Source of the DNA: Sphingobacterium sp. PCS056
GTDB lineage: Bacteria; Bacteroidota; Bacteroidia; Sphingobacteriales; Sphingobacteriaceae
NCBI RefSeq assembly: GCF_023273895.1
Contig: NZ_CP096883.1
Span: 1,674,001 to 1,738,000 of the forward strand
Length of the DNA stretch: 64,000 nt
Reading direction: 5' to 3'
Made by a program: the position numbers and the translations under genes. The notes under the pieces are model-generated. The model was not told the DNA's origin. It searched no databases and worked only from the letters and a program-made list of their open reading frames with translations. Of this stretch, positions 47,043 through 56,676 are shown in pieces; position 1 is the stretch's first letter; each line of letters begins with the position of its first letter.

Positions 47043-47099
47043 GAAGCCATCATGAGCAAGTGTGATCAAACACGGATGAATTTTGCTCATAATAGCTTC
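47043..47099 (+). promoter_or_regulatory. Three-part stem-loop in leader of the thioredoxin gene
   Basis: GAAGC (47043-47047) pairs with GCTTC (47095-47099), ATGAGCAA (47052-47059) with TTGCTCAT (47083-47090) and GTGT (47060-47063) with ACAC (47070-47073), leaving internal bulges. No T run follows. It lies 30 bases before the next start codon, so it could be a leader structure or a weak terminator for the TPM operon. Confidence 0.4.
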
Positions 47100-47128
47100 A
47101 TAATAGATCAAAAACAAATTATATACTG

Positions 47129-48259
47129 ATGAAAAAAGGAATATTATTGGGATTAAGTTGTATCCCAGCTTTAATTTTTGCACAAGAAAACTTCACCTTA
47201 ACAGGTAAGGTAAAAGGTGCTTCGGATAAAGCAAAAGTTTTTATGCAATATGTTGAAAATAATGCACGTAAAATTGATTCTACGACTATAACTGGAGGAC
47301 AGTTTAAGTTTAATGGTTCAGTTGCTGGACCAGTAAAAGCTTATGTAATACTTTCTGCCGATGGCACATCCATCAAAGAAATTCAAAACCCTGATCTCAC
47401 ACAAGTTTATTTGTCAAGTGGTGTCATTAAGGTAGACACTGATGGCGAAATGAAAAATGCTATTATTTCAGGTAATGCTATTAATACTGATTTTGCAAAA
47501 TATCAAGCAGCAACCAAGTCTTATACAGATGCATTTCAGGGTTTAAATAAACGCTATGCTGAAGCTACGGATGAGCAACGTAATGATCAAACTTTTATAG
47601 CAGGTTTACAGAAAGAAGCAGGTGAGATCAATGAGAAACAAGAAGTAGCGGACGAACAATTTATTAAGGATAATAAATCAAGCTTTATTACATTGGATCT
47701 ACTTTCTGATAAGTTAGATGGTGAAAATGTCAATTCGTTAATTATTCCAAGTTATCAAGCACTTTCTGCTGATCTGAAAAATAGTAAAAAGGGTAAAGAA
47801 TTAGCGGCTAGAATTGAGAAATTGAAGGCAGTTGCTATCGGTTCAATGGCACCCGATTTTTCACTGCCAGATACTGCCGGAAATGAAATCGCATTGTCTT
47901 CTTTAAGAGGTAAGTATGTGTTATTAGATTTTTGGGCGAGTTGGTGTGGACCATGTCGTCATGAAAACCCCAATGTAGTAGCTGCATTTAACAAATTTAA
48001 AGACAAAAACTTTACTGTATTTGGTGTCTCATTGGACAACCCGGGTAAAAAGGATGCTTGGATGAAAGCAATCGCTGACGATCAGTTGGGACAATGGCCA
48101 CATGTATCAGATTTGCAAGGTTGGAAATCAGCACCAGTAGGATTATATGAAGTACGTGGTATTCCACAAAACTTTTTAATTGATCCGACTGGTAAAATTA
48201 TTGCTTCAAATCTCCGTGGAGAAGAACTACAAGCTAAATTGGCAGAATTGCTAAAGTAA
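47129..48259 (+). CDS. TlpA-like thioredoxin with DUF4369 domain
   Basis: A 376-residue exported protein. A signal peptide ends IFAQ (about 19). Residues 20-130 match the DUF4369 beta domain (FTLTGKVKGASDKAKVFMQY...), and a helical linker follows. The C-terminal thioredoxin/AhpC-TSA-like domain has FWASWCGPCRHENP (Cys273, Cys276), cis-Pro region VRGIPQNFLIDPTGKI. It probably reduces disulfides or works in cytochrome maturation or oxidative-stress repair in the periplasm; many paralogues occur in Bacteroidota. A terminator follows. Confidence 0.9.
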   Translation: MKKGILLGLSCIPALIFAQENFTLTGKVKGASDKAKVFMQYVENNARKIDSTTITGGQFKFNGSVAGPVKAYVILSADGTSIKEIQNPDLTQVYLSSGVIKVDTDGEMKNAIISGNAINTDFAKYQAATKSYTDAFQGLNKRYAEATDEQRNDQTFIAGLQKEAGEINEKQEVADEQFIKDNKSSFITLDLLSDKLDGENVNSLIIPSYQALSADLKNSKKGKELAARIEKLKAVAIGSMAPDFSLPDTAGNEIALSSLRGKYVLLDFWASWCGPCRHENPNVVAAFNKFKDKNFTVFGVSLDNPGKKDAWMKAIADDQLGQWPHVSDLQGWKSAPVGLYEVRGIPQNFLIDPTGKIIASNLRGEELQAKLAELLK

Positions 48260-48281
48260 TAGCAGTGTAAGGATACTATTT

Positions 48282-48313
48282 AAAGGGCTTTTCGATTCGT
48301 CAAAAAGCCCTTT
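48282..48313 (+). terminator. Terminator after the thioredoxin gene
   Basis: An 11-bp stem AAAGGGCTTTT (48282-48292) with AAAAGCCCTTT (48303-48313), loop of 10 bases, followed by TATTTTT. Confidence 0.85.
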
Positions 48314-48330
48314 TATTTTTACTATTGTAA

Positions 48331-48774
48331 ATGCGTATTTTTTTTTACCTGATATGGGCAACGGTTTTAGTGACCAGTTGCCACAACAAACAAGAAGCGG
48401 GAGTACCGATTCTTAATCTAGCGGCTTTATCCGCCATTCCTTTGGAAAAGCCAATCGATAGTTTGGCAAAGGGCGATACCTTTATTGATGTTCAACTGCC
48501 TGTAGGAGCACGTATTGAAGAGTTATCTAAAGATGATTTAGGTCTATTGAAAGCTGCGGCCTATCGTTTTTTTGGTAAAGTTAAATTAGTCGACAATCAA
48601 TATGTTGCAGATATTAAAGATGGAAAAGAAATTGAAGTTTCAGATGCTGTTGTTTCTGCATATTTGAAGGCCATATCCAGTACAAATGCTTTTGCAGATT
48701 CCCTTAAAAAGGAAGGACAAGAGATTCAATTGCCCGCTATCACGGATGAATACCGAAATGCTTTATTGAAATAA
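48331..48774 (+). CDS. Small lipoprotein, unknown function
   Basis: A 147-residue protein with lipobox VTSC (Cys at about 17). The mature part opens NKQEAGVPILNLAAL and then shows an amphipathic, mostly helical pattern (LPVGARIEELSKDDLGLLKAAAYRFFGKV; VVSAYLKAISSTN). No known domain was recognised and no catalytic motif is visible. It is 17 bases after a terminator and has its own start. Presumably anchored to a membrane facing the periplasm. Confidence 0.7.
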   Translation: MRIFFYLIWATVLVTSCHNKQEAGVPILNLAALSAIPLEKPIDSLAKGDTFIDVQLPVGARIEELSKDDLGLLKAAAYRFFGKVKLVDNQYVADIKDGKEIEVSDAVVSAYLKAISSTNAFADSLKKEGQEIQLPAITDEYRNALLK

Positions 48775-48844
48775 CGGTAAACAGGCGTGTCAAATTAACG
48801 ATTGCCCCAATGACTACTTAATTTTTAGAAGCGTCGATTGAAAT

Positions 48845-48889
48845 AAAAAAAGGAAAACCAACGCTATAAATTTTGGTTTTCCTTTTTTT
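48845..48889. terminator. Bidirectional terminator
   Basis: AAAAAAAGGAAAACCA (48845-48860) pairs with TGGTTTTCCTTTTTT (from 48874), loop 13 bases. It lies between the lipoprotein gene and the convergent GHL10 gene. Confidence 0.85.
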
Positions 48890-48964
48890 TAATTAAAATG
48901 ATTTGATCGTGTACTACAACGTTTAAAATTATAAGTTTCACACTATTTTCCTGTTTTTTTTACT

Positions 48965-50542
48965 TTACTTCATCGTGTAAACAGAACTATACTTCGATAA
49001 TTTTTCCGTACTTCTGATATTGGAAGGTTCGCTTTCGTTTTTCATACGGTCGAGTGCTGTCACAAAATAATAATACTGCTCTTTTGGATTGATATCAATA
49101 TCGGTATACTGCAGATCATCTTCATGATAAGTAATGTGGATGATCTTGCTGCTATTGTTTAAGTCTAGTTTTTCCCCCTCCTTGAAACGATATACCACAT
49201 AGCCATAAGCTGACTCACCATCTGCAGCACGATCAGGTTTTTGCCATACGAGATTATTCATTCTTTTATTATCTGATGGTTTTAGTTGTAATCCAAAAGG
49301 AGCATGCGGTGGAATGCTATCGATCCATGGCATAGTTGGTGGTAAAGAAGATGCGTGATACAAATTACGTTGAAGCGAATCTTGTAATCCAGCAAGATTA
49401 TCGGTTAATGATTTGGAACTAAAGAAAATACTGCCTTGGACATTTGGCTGTTCGCGTAGATAACGAATTTGCCGCGGAATTTGGCTCCGGTCGGTCCATC
49501 CTGGTTTTTTTTCATTTACCCGGTACGCTCCATGTCCGATATAAAAATGACGGCCATAAGTATGATTTTGCCACCATGCTACTAATATTTCATAGGCTGC
49601 AGCGCGGTTTTGAAATGGAAAATAAATCTGAGGATTGATATAATCGATCCATCCCTCTTTGATCCACTTTACACCATCGGCAAAAAGAGTTCGGTAACCG
49701 CTTAGACCATGGGTATTAGAACCATCTCTATTTGCATCTTTATTGTCCCAAATACCAAATGGACTAACGCCATATTTGATGTAGGGCTTCTTGGCCTTAA
49801 TCGCAATTCCTAGATCACGTATGAGTATATCTACATTGTTTCTTCTCCAATCATCGATATTCGAAAAATTGTTGGCATATTGCCCGAATGTGATGCGATC
49901 AGGTATCGGAGTGTTACGACTATCAGGATAGGGGTAGAAATAATCATCAAAGTGTATTCCATCAATGTCATAATTATTGACCACGTCCATGATGACACCA
50001 ATTATATATTCACGAACCTCAGGAATACCTGGATTGAATAGTTTTTTGCCTGCATAAGTAAAAAACCATTCAGGTTTCTTTTTGGTAATATGATCTTCAG
50101 AAAAATGATTGGGATTGAGTGTTGTAGATGCACGATAAGGATTAATCCATGCATGTAATTCCATTCCTCTTTTGTGACACTCGTCGATAATGAAATCCAA
50201 AGGATCATAGAATGGATCGGGAGCTTTTCCTTGTTTACCTGTTAAATAACGACTCCATCCCTCTCTTCCACGACCGTAAAAAGCATCTGCCGATGGTCGT
50301 ATCTGAAAAAGAATGGTATTCATACCTGATTTTTTGTGCTCATCCAAAATATGAATAAGTTCTTGCTTTTGTTTTTCAACATTGGTGCCTGTGGCCAGTG
50401 TAGGCCAATCAATATTTCCGACAGTGGCAATCCAAACACCACGAACTTCTCGTTTGGGGCTAGGTTGGGCGCATAAAAGTTGTGCTGTTAGTGCGATTAG
50501 AAAAAATACTCCAAGTAAGTGCAGAACGTGTTTAAATCTCAT
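48965..50542 (-). CDS. GHL10-type glycosyl hydrolase, secreted
   Basis: A 525-residue protein with a signal peptide ending LLCAQ. The catalytic domain follows at once with KREVRGVWIATVGNIDWP, the hallmark of the glycosyl-hydrolase-like 10 (DUF187) family, then the TIM-barrel motifs TILFQIRPSADAFY (about 75-88), MELHAWINPYR (about 130), DGIHFDDYFYPYP (about 195, with the acidic pair) and WIDYINPQIYFPF. A C-terminal Fn3-like domain covers about 410-515 (VYRFKEGEKL... YYYFVTALDRMKNES). Its substrate is unclear; related enzymes act on peptidoglycan-derived or other amino-sugar glycans. Single gene. Confidence 0.88.
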   Translation of the reverse strand: MRFKHVLHLLGVFFLIALTAQLLCAQPSPKREVRGVWIATVGNIDWPTLATGTNVEKQKQELIHILDEHKKSGMNTILFQIRPSADAFYGRGREGWSRYLTGKQGKAPDPFYDPLDFIIDECHKRGMELHAWINPYRASTTLNPNHFSEDHITKKKPEWFFTYAGKKLFNPGIPEVREYIIGVIMDVVNNYDIDGIHFDDYFYPYPDSRNTPIPDRITFGQYANNFSNIDDWRRNNVDILIRDLGIAIKAKKPYIKYGVSPFGIWDNKDANRDGSNTHGLSGYRTLFADGVKWIKEGWIDYINPQIYFPFQNRAAAYEILVAWWQNHTYGRHFYIGHGAYRVNEKKPGWTDRSQIPRQIRYLREQPNVQGSIFFSSKSLTDNLAGLQDSLQRNLYHASSLPPTMPWIDSIPPHAPFGLQLKPSDNKRMNNLVWQKPDRAADGESAYGYVVYRFKEGEKLDLNNSSKIIHITYHEDDLQYTDIDINPKEQYYYFVTALDRMKNESEPSNIRSTEKLSKYSSVYTMK

Positions 50543-50694
50543 TTGTTTAATGATAAGTTAACAAAGATAATTAAGCTTTATTGATAAAGTATTAAATCTT
50601 TGTAAGAACTTTGTTGTTGTTTTATATTCTGTAAATTGCAATGTTTTTGGACTGTCCTAAAAACATGATTTTGATAGCGCTTTATAACTATAGA

Positions 50695-52122
50695 ATGAGC
50701 AAAGAACAAATTTCCGTTTTTGATATGTTTAAAATTGGTATAGGACCTTCCAGTTCGCATACCTTAGGCCCATGGCGAGCTGCACAGCAATTTACGAAAG
50801 TATTGCATGATAAAGCTGTGCTCGATATGGTGGAGTCTGTCAAAATTTTACTCTATGGTTCTTTAGCGAAAACAGGGACAGGACACGGAACAGATATTGC
50901 AGTCCTTTTGGGATTAAGTGGAGATGATCCCGTTACTTTTGATGTCAATCAAGTAACTCCAAAAGTAGAACATATCAAATCTGTACATGAATTGAGATTG
51001 GCAGGTACCCATCTAATCTCTTTCTCCTATCAGGAAGACTTACTTTTTCTTTATAGCGAAAGTTTACCCTATCATCCTAATGCAGTTACTTTTCAGGCTT
51101 TTTTAAAAGATGGTAAAGCACTTAGTGAGACCTATTATTCGATTGGCGGTGGATTTGTGGTACAGGAGAATGAAACAAGTAACACTTCTACAGAGGTTGA
51201 TTTGCCTTTTCCAGTTGAAACCGCGCAGGACTTATTGCACTGGTGCCGGAAGACTGGATTGAAAATATCTGAACTCGTTTTAGAAAACGAACATGCTTGG
51301 CGTGAAGAAGCAGAAACGCGTGCTGGTGTTTTAAATATATATAAAACAATCTATGAGTGTATATATCGAGGCTGTCATACCTCTGGTACTCTTCCTGGGG
51401 GGTTAAATGTTGAAAGGAGAGCTGCAAAGCTAAATCATCGATTGCTTAAGGATCGTACTTATCATGATTATGACAGTTGGATCGCTGCTATAAAAGCCGG
51501 TGGAGAAAATTTTCAGTATATCTTGGATTGGGTAAGTTGTTTTGCTTTGGCTGTTAATGAGGAAAATGCTTCTTTTGGTCGAGTTGTGACCGCACCAACG
51601 AATGGTGCTTCAGGTGTTATTCCTGCAGTATTACAATATTATATCACCTTTCATCATGGTGGTTCTGAGGATAAAATCATTCAGTTTATATTAACAGCAT
51701 CAGAGATTGGGTCAATCTTTAAAAAAGGAGCTACGATTTCCGCTGCTATGGGTGGTTGCCAGGCAGAGATTGGAGTCTCATCAGCAATGGCTGCAGGTGC
51801 ATTGACAGAATGTCTTGGAGGGTCTCAAAGACAGGTGCTAATGGCAGCAGAAATAGCGATGGAACATCATTTAGGTTTGACGTGCGATCCGATCGGTGGA
51901 TTGGTTCAGATTCCTTGTATTGAGCGTAATACAATGGGAGCGATCAAAGCCATTACAGCTGCACAATTGGCTTTACAGTCCAATCCTGATAAAGCTAAAG
52001 TAAGTTTGGATGCGGTCGTAAAGACCATGTGGGAAACGGCTTTAGATATGAATGTTAAATATAAAGAAACAGCAGATGGTGGATTGGCTGTACAAATACC
52101 ACTAAGTTTACCCGAATGTTAA
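50695..52122 (+). CDS. sdaA: L-serine ammonia-lyase (iron-sulfur type), single chain
   Basis: A 475-residue L-serine dehydratase that deaminates serine to pyruvate using a 4Fe-4S cluster. The start at ATG 50695 places [20 protein letters not shown] at residues 6-25, as in the family; the frame is open 18 codons further upstream, but those residues are not conserved-looking. Cluster and active-site Cys positions are visible in [32 protein letters not shown] and earlier [14 protein letters not shown]. It contains both the beta (N-terminal) and alpha (C-terminal) parts in one chain. Transcribed away from the GHL10 gene. Confidence 0.93.
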   Translation: MSKEQISVFDMFKIGIGPSSSHTLGPWRAAQQFTKVLHDKAVLDMVESVKILLYGSLAKTGTGHGTDIAVLLGLSGDDPVTFDVNQVTPKVEHIKSVHELRLAGTHLISFSYQEDLLFLYSESLPYHPNAVTFQAFLKDGKALSETYYSIGGGFVVQENETSNTSTEVDLPFPVETAQDLLHWCRKTGLKISELVLENEHAWREEAETRAGVLNIYKTIYECIYRGCHTSGTLPGGLNVERRAAKLNHRLLKDRTYHDYDSWIAAIKAGGENFQYILDWVSCFALAVNEENASFGRVVTAPTNGASGVIPAVLQYYITFHHGGSEDKIIQFILTASEIGSIFKKGATISAAMGGCQAEIGVSSAMAAGALTECLGGSQRQVLMAAEIAMEHHLGLTCDPIGGLVQIPCIERNTMGAIKAITAAQLALQSNPDKAKVSLDAVVKTMWETALDMNVKYKETADGGLAVQIPLSLPEC

Positions 52123-52219
52123 TTTTTCAGATTGTTATCGCGCCATATTCAGCTACTCGGTTGGCAGAAATACAGGGTGAATATGAGCCACGATCTTTAA
52201 AGAATAAATAGTAATATAT

Positions 52220-53023
52220 ATGAAATATTGTGCTATTGCCTCTGGCAGTAATGGAAATTGTTATTATGTCGCTAAAGGCGATACGGCTATTTTAATTGAT
52301 GCTGGCATACACAGTAAGCACATACATCTGCGTATGTATAACTTGGGCATATTGCCTACACAAATTAAAGCCGTATTCATCACACATGAGCACAGCGATC
52401 ATATTCGTGGTTTATCTGTCTTTGTCAAAAAGTATAATATACCTGTATATATCACAAATGGAAGTTATGAAGGTACACGCTTGCATCTTCCATCACATTT
52501 GGTTCATATCATCGCACCAGATGCGGTGACAGAAATTGGTGACATGAAAATTTATGGTATTCCAAAGTACCATGATGCTAAAGAGCCATGCAGTTTTTTG
52601 GTTTCAGACGGAGCGCATAATATTGGAATTTTAACCGATATCGGACGCCCTTGCAAAAATGTTGAACATGTGATTAAGCATGTTGATGTGCTGTTATTAG
52701 AATCTAATTTTGACGAAGAGATGCTGAAAAATGGTCGTTACTCTTACTTTTTAAAAAATAGAATTAGTAGTGGTTGGGGTCACCTTTCCAATACTGTCGC
52801 TCTAGATTTGTTTAACACACATCGTACATCCAGATTAAAGCACTTGATGTTAACCCATCTTTCTGGCGAAAATAATAGCGTAGAACTTGTTCACGAAACT
52901 TTTAGATCGCACTGTGAAGATATTTTACTTTCAGTGGCAACTCGCTATGAGGAAACCGAAGTTTTTGATGTAATCAATTTGAATACCCTTCAACATGATA
53001 TGAGATCAAGTATGTGTGGTTAA
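52220..53023 (+). CDS. MBL-fold metallo-hydrolase (WalJ/YycJ-like)
   Basis: A 267-residue metallo-beta-lactamase-fold protein. The opening KYCAIASGSNGNCYYV is typical of the YycJ/WalJ group, and the metal ligands are in ITHEHSDHIRG (about 54-64), with further Asp/His at SFLVSDGAHNIGILTDIGRP and HLMLTHLSGENNS. These proteins are double-strand 5'-3' nucleases in some species and help genome maintenance or cell-wall signalling; the exact role here is not known. 97 bases after sdaA. Confidence 0.9.
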   Translation: MKYCAIASGSNGNCYYVAKGDTAILIDAGIHSKHIHLRMYNLGILPTQIKAVFITHEHSDHIRGLSVFVKKYNIPVYITNGSYEGTRLHLPSHLVHIIAPDAVTEIGDMKIYGIPKYHDAKEPCSFLVSDGAHNIGILTDIGRPCKNVEHVIKHVDVLLLESNFDEEMLKNGRYSYFLKNRISSGWGHLSNTVALDLFNTHRTSRLKHLMLTHLSGENNSVELVHETFRSHCEDILLSVATRYEETEVFDVINLNTLQHDMRSSMCG

Positions 53024-53361
53024 TAAATGGTTTTTGGTTAGATACTCACTCATCATTTTTGTACTCCCGTACTTCGTGTTGTGAATTGTTGTTCAAGATG
53101 AAATAGTAGTCTATTTACTTTATTATTCCGAATAACTAATGTTGATTTTAAAATGTTAAAAAACATTTGTTTTTGTTAATTTCTTTTAATTTTCATAATT
53201 GGTTGCATAAATTATTAATGTTTAAATTTCATGTAGAGAATTATCTTGTTTTTAAAGCAAAATACCTTCTTCAAACTCTATAAAGTCAAATTTAATACAA
53301 ATTATATCTTGAATTATTTTCTTAAATTTTCCTGATAATAGGAAAAAAAATTGTATATTTT
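53024..53361. other. Very AT-rich upstream region of locus 4
   Basis: This stretch is unusually AT-rich and shows no gene. It precedes the operator-like palindromes at 53362-53401. Confidence 0.5.
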
Positions 53362-53401
53362 ACGCAAACGTATGCGTGAAAATTGAACAATCGTTTGCGA
53401 T
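53362..53401 (+). promoter_or_regulatory. Two LacI-type operator-like palindromes upstream of SusC (locus 4)
   Basis: ACGCAAACGTATGCGT (53362-53377) and ATCGTTTGCGAT (53390-53401) are each partly palindromic and share the inverted core CGCAAACG/CGTTTGCG typical of LacI/GalR operators (CGnAAnCGnTTnCG-like). The pair starts 111 bases upstream of the SusC start codon. No LacI-family gene is present in the window. TATATTTTAC just upstream (from 53353) may hold a -7-like element, which would place the operators over the transcription start. Confidence 0.5.
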
Positions 53402-53512
53402 GCAACAAAGTTAATTCTTTTGTTTACAATGAAAATTACGACCATGTAAATTTTGTGTTACCATCTCAATTGCTGTAAATTACACTTGATTTTACTAACC
53501 AAATCAATTGTT

Positions 53513-56500
53513 ATGAAGAGAATTCTACCTTTAATTCTCCTCTTTTTTATATCGTGTAATTTATTGTTTGCACAGGTAACTAATATTGCCGGCACAATAA
53601 GAGATGAAAAAGGAGGAACATTACCTGGAATTACGGTATCCGAAAAAGGAACCAATAATCAGGCAGCCACCAGCAATGATGGCGTATTTTCATTGAAAGT
53701 ACAAAAACTACCTACTACCCTCGTTATTCGTGGAATTGGATTTAAATCCAAAGAACAACAAATCCAGACGGATAAGGGAATCAATATTGTATTGGTTTCT
53801 GATAATTCGGCTTTGGATGAAGTCGTAGTTGTAGGATACCAAAGGCAATCGGCAAAAAAATCAACCGGTGCTGTACAGGTTATTTCTGGGAAAACGATCG
53901 AAGATCTCCCTGCTCCAAGTTTTGAAAGTTTATTACAAGGCCGCGTGGCAGGAGTAAATATTCAGAATTTTACAGGTGAACCAGGCGCACGTAATACGTT
54001 TACTGTCAGAGGTAACTCGACCATTTCTCCAGACTTAAATGCAGAAGTTGATTTAGCTAATACGATGAGCTCACCCTTGTACATTATTGACGGGATGCCA
54101 TTATCAGTAACCGATTTAGCTAATTCTGGTGCTACAGGGACTAACTATGTAGCAGGTATCAATGTCAATGATATCGAAAGTATTGTGATTCAGAAAGATG
54201 CGGCAGGTACGGCTGTGTGGGGATCTCGTGGAGCTAACGGTGTTATTGTAATCACAACAAAAAGAGGTAGGTTGGGTAAGCCACAGGCTCGTGTTTCTTA
54301 TTACAAAGGAATTACAGAGCGCCCGCAATTGCAGCGTACCTTGGGAGGTTCCGCAGAGCGTCGTGCAAAAATGGATATTCTCTCTCAATATGCTAATTGG
54401 ACTCAAATGAGAAGTTTCAATCAGCCTTTGACCGATAGTTTAAACCCGAGCTATAATAATGCAACTGATTGGCAAGATTTGTTTTATACTACAGGAAATA
54501 TTGATAATGCAGATGCCAGTATTTCAGGAGGTAATGAATCTGTGAATTATCGCTTATCGGCTGGTTATTACAATGAAGATGGTGTAGTACGCAATACGGG
54601 TTTTAAACGGTATTCATTACGTGGTAACTTTGGGTTTACTATTTCTCCAATCATAAAATCTGATTTTATGATTTCAACTGCTCGTATCAATAGAAAACGC
54701 GGTTTAGGAAGGGGAATTGATGAAGTGGTTCCAATTAATCAAGGTGCAATGCCATCTTCTTTTGTTGGGCTAGGTGAATCAGATTATGATTTTTATTATG
54801 GTCAGTTTGACAAATTAAAAGATGATAATCAAACTGATAATATCAATATTTTTTCAAAAACTTATGTTGATATTATCAAGGGTTTGCAATACTCGCTTGA
54901 AGCTTCTGCTCAGGTCAATATGGATAAACGGACACAATTTCAACCTAAAGAGTTGAATAATGGTGTTAACTATGCCGCATCTAATGGTCGGAATGCCTAT
55001 ACCTATAATTTAGCGAATGTTTTAAACTACAATAAAACCTTCAATGAAAAGCATAATATAATATTAACAGCAATGCAGTCATTCCAATATGATAAGCAAT
55101 TGACAGACAATATTACAGCATATAATCTGCCTACAGATGATATCAAAGTAATACAAGGGGTGGCTCAAAAAGATTTGACAGCTAGTTCTAATATTCTTGA
55201 GGCAGGTCTATTATCTTATTTAGTGCAGGTTTCTTATGATTATAAATCTAAATATATCATCAATGCTTCGTGGAGAGCTGATGCTTCTTCACGTTTTGGT
55301 AAAGATACCAAATGGGGCTATTTTCCAGCAGTTTCTGGAGCTTGGATAGCTTCGGATGAAAATTTTCTGAAAAATATATCATGGATCAATTTGTTAAAAC
55401 TGAGAGGAAGCTGGGGATTGTCTGGTGTATTGCCTACGGATTTTTATGCGCCATTTAATATGTGGACTACATCTTCCAATACCTATAATGGAAATACCTT
55501 TTCTTATCCATCATTTACAAAACCATTGACATTAAACACCCTGACCTGGAATAAATCTGAGCAAACCAATATTGGTTTTGATTTATTTACTTTGGATAAC
55601 CGCTTGAACATCACATTTGATGCCTACCGGAAAATCACAAAGGATCCGATCATGGCTTTCCCATTTCCTTATTATACAGGTTATACATCATTATCATTTA
55701 ATGTTCCGATGACTGTATATAATGAAGGAATAGATTTGACGATTGCGACACACAATCTTTCTAAAGGAAGCAAATTGCAATGGAATACAAATTTCAATTT
55801 AACGTATAACAGAAACCGTATTGGGTCATTGCCTTTTGGTGACCGTAGTTTTTATGCTGACTCAAGGGGGTACAATCAACAGCTCATGTATGCTGTAGGA
55901 AGTCCAATATATCAATGGGCACAGATGAAATACCAGGGAGTATATGAAAACCAAGATCAAATCCCTGTTAACCCTGTGACAGGTAAACCACTTACTTATT
56001 TTAAAGGGAATTATGTGGTAAAACCAGGATATCCGATCTGGAATGATGTCAATCAAGATTGGGATGTTTGGAGTGATGAAGATAAAGGAGCAGCGGATGG
56101 CGATTTAGTTCTTACCGGTAATCCAAATCCAAAATTCACAGGAGGATTATACAATGAGTTTATTTATAAAAATTTCTCTTTCAGTATGTTGAATACCTTC
56201 ACTATTGGACGAGATATCATCAACAATTTGAAAAGCAATCAATTTAATACGATCGGTGGTAGTTTAACAAACTTTACGAATAACCGTTTACCTGACTTGG
56301 AAGGGGTGAACTACTGGACACCGGAGAAAGCAAAAGATCCAAACTACGTAGCCGATTTTCCTTCGATAGCACCATTTGGTGGATATTTCTATCAATTTTT
56401 GCCTTTCAGTACCATGTTCAATGAGAACGGGTCATACTTTAAGATCAAAACCCTCTCCATGGGATATACTGTTCCTAAGAAGATCGTAGATCGTATGAAA

Positions 56501-56665
56501 CTGGGCGCGCGTACAATTCGTTTTTATGCGATGTTGGATAATGTGCATACTTTTCAGAAAGCTTCTGTTCCCGATGCGGAATTGGTATCACCACAAGGAG
56601 AATACAGTGGTGGTGCTTATCCACTTCCTAAGAAGTACACGATCGGTCTAGAAGTAAATTTTTAA
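53513..56665 (+). CDS. SusC-family TonB-dependent transporter (locus 4)
   Basis: A 1050-residue SusC-type transporter from ATG 53513; the frame runs 20 codons further up, but only this Met begins a signal peptide (KRILPLILLFFIS... ending LLFAQ). A carboxypeptidase-regulatory-like domain, TonB-box-like DEVVVVGYQ and plug motif VIQKDAAGTAVWGSRGANG follow; the last departs from the usual ILKDA with QKDAA. The barrel ends TIGLEVNF. The SusD partner follows after 11 bases. The substrate is not evident, as no enzyme lies nearby. Confidence 0.93.
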   Translation: MKRILPLILLFFISCNLLFAQVTNIAGTIRDEKGGTLPGITVSEKGTNNQAATSNDGVFSLKVQKLPTTLVIRGIGFKSKEQQIQTDKGINIVLVSDNSALDEVVVVGYQRQSAKKSTGAVQVISGKTIEDLPAPSFESLLQGRVAGVNIQNFTGEPGARNTFTVRGNSTISPDLNAEVDLANTMSSPLYIIDGMPLSVTDLANSGATGTNYVAGINVNDIESIVIQKDAAGTAVWGSRGANGVIVITTKRGRLGKPQARVSYYKGITERPQLQRTLGGSAERRAKMDILSQYANWTQMRSFNQPLTDSLNPSYNNATDWQDLFYTTGNIDNADASISGGNESVNYRLSAGYYNEDGVVRNTGFKRYSLRGNFGFTISPIIKSDFMISTARINRKRGLGRGIDEVVPINQGAMPSSFVGLGESDYDFYYGQFDKLKDDNQTDNINIFSKTYVDIIKGLQYSLEASAQVNMDKRTQFQPKELNNGVNYAASNGRNAYTYNLANVLNYNKTFNEKHNIILTAMQSFQYDKQLTDNITAYNLPTDDIKVIQGVAQKDLTASSNILEAGLLSYLVQVSYDYKSKYIINASWRADASSRFGKDTKWGYFPAVSGAWIASDENFLKNISWINLLKLRGSWGLSGVLPTDFYAPFNMWTTSSNTYNGNTFSYPSFTKPLTLNTLTWNKSEQTNIGFDLFTLDNRLNITFDAYRKITKDPIMAFPFPYYTGYTSLSFNVPMTVYNEGIDLTIATHNLSKGSKLQWNTNFNLTYNRNRIGSLPFGDRSFYADSRGYNQQLMYAVGSPIYQWAQMKYQGVYENQDQIPVNPVTGKPLTYFKGNYVVKPGYPIWNDVNQDWDVWSDEDKGAADGDLVLTGNPNPKFTGGLYNEFIYKNFSFSMLNTFTIGRDIINNLKSNQFNTIGGSLTNFTNNRLPDLEGVNYWTPEKAKDPNYVADFPSIAPFGGYFYQFLPFSTMFNENGSYFKIKTLSMGYTVPKKIVDRMKLGARTIRFYAMLDNVHTFQKASVPDAELVSPQGEYSGGAYPLPKKYTIGLEVNF

Positions 56666-56676
56666 AATCTTGAAAT

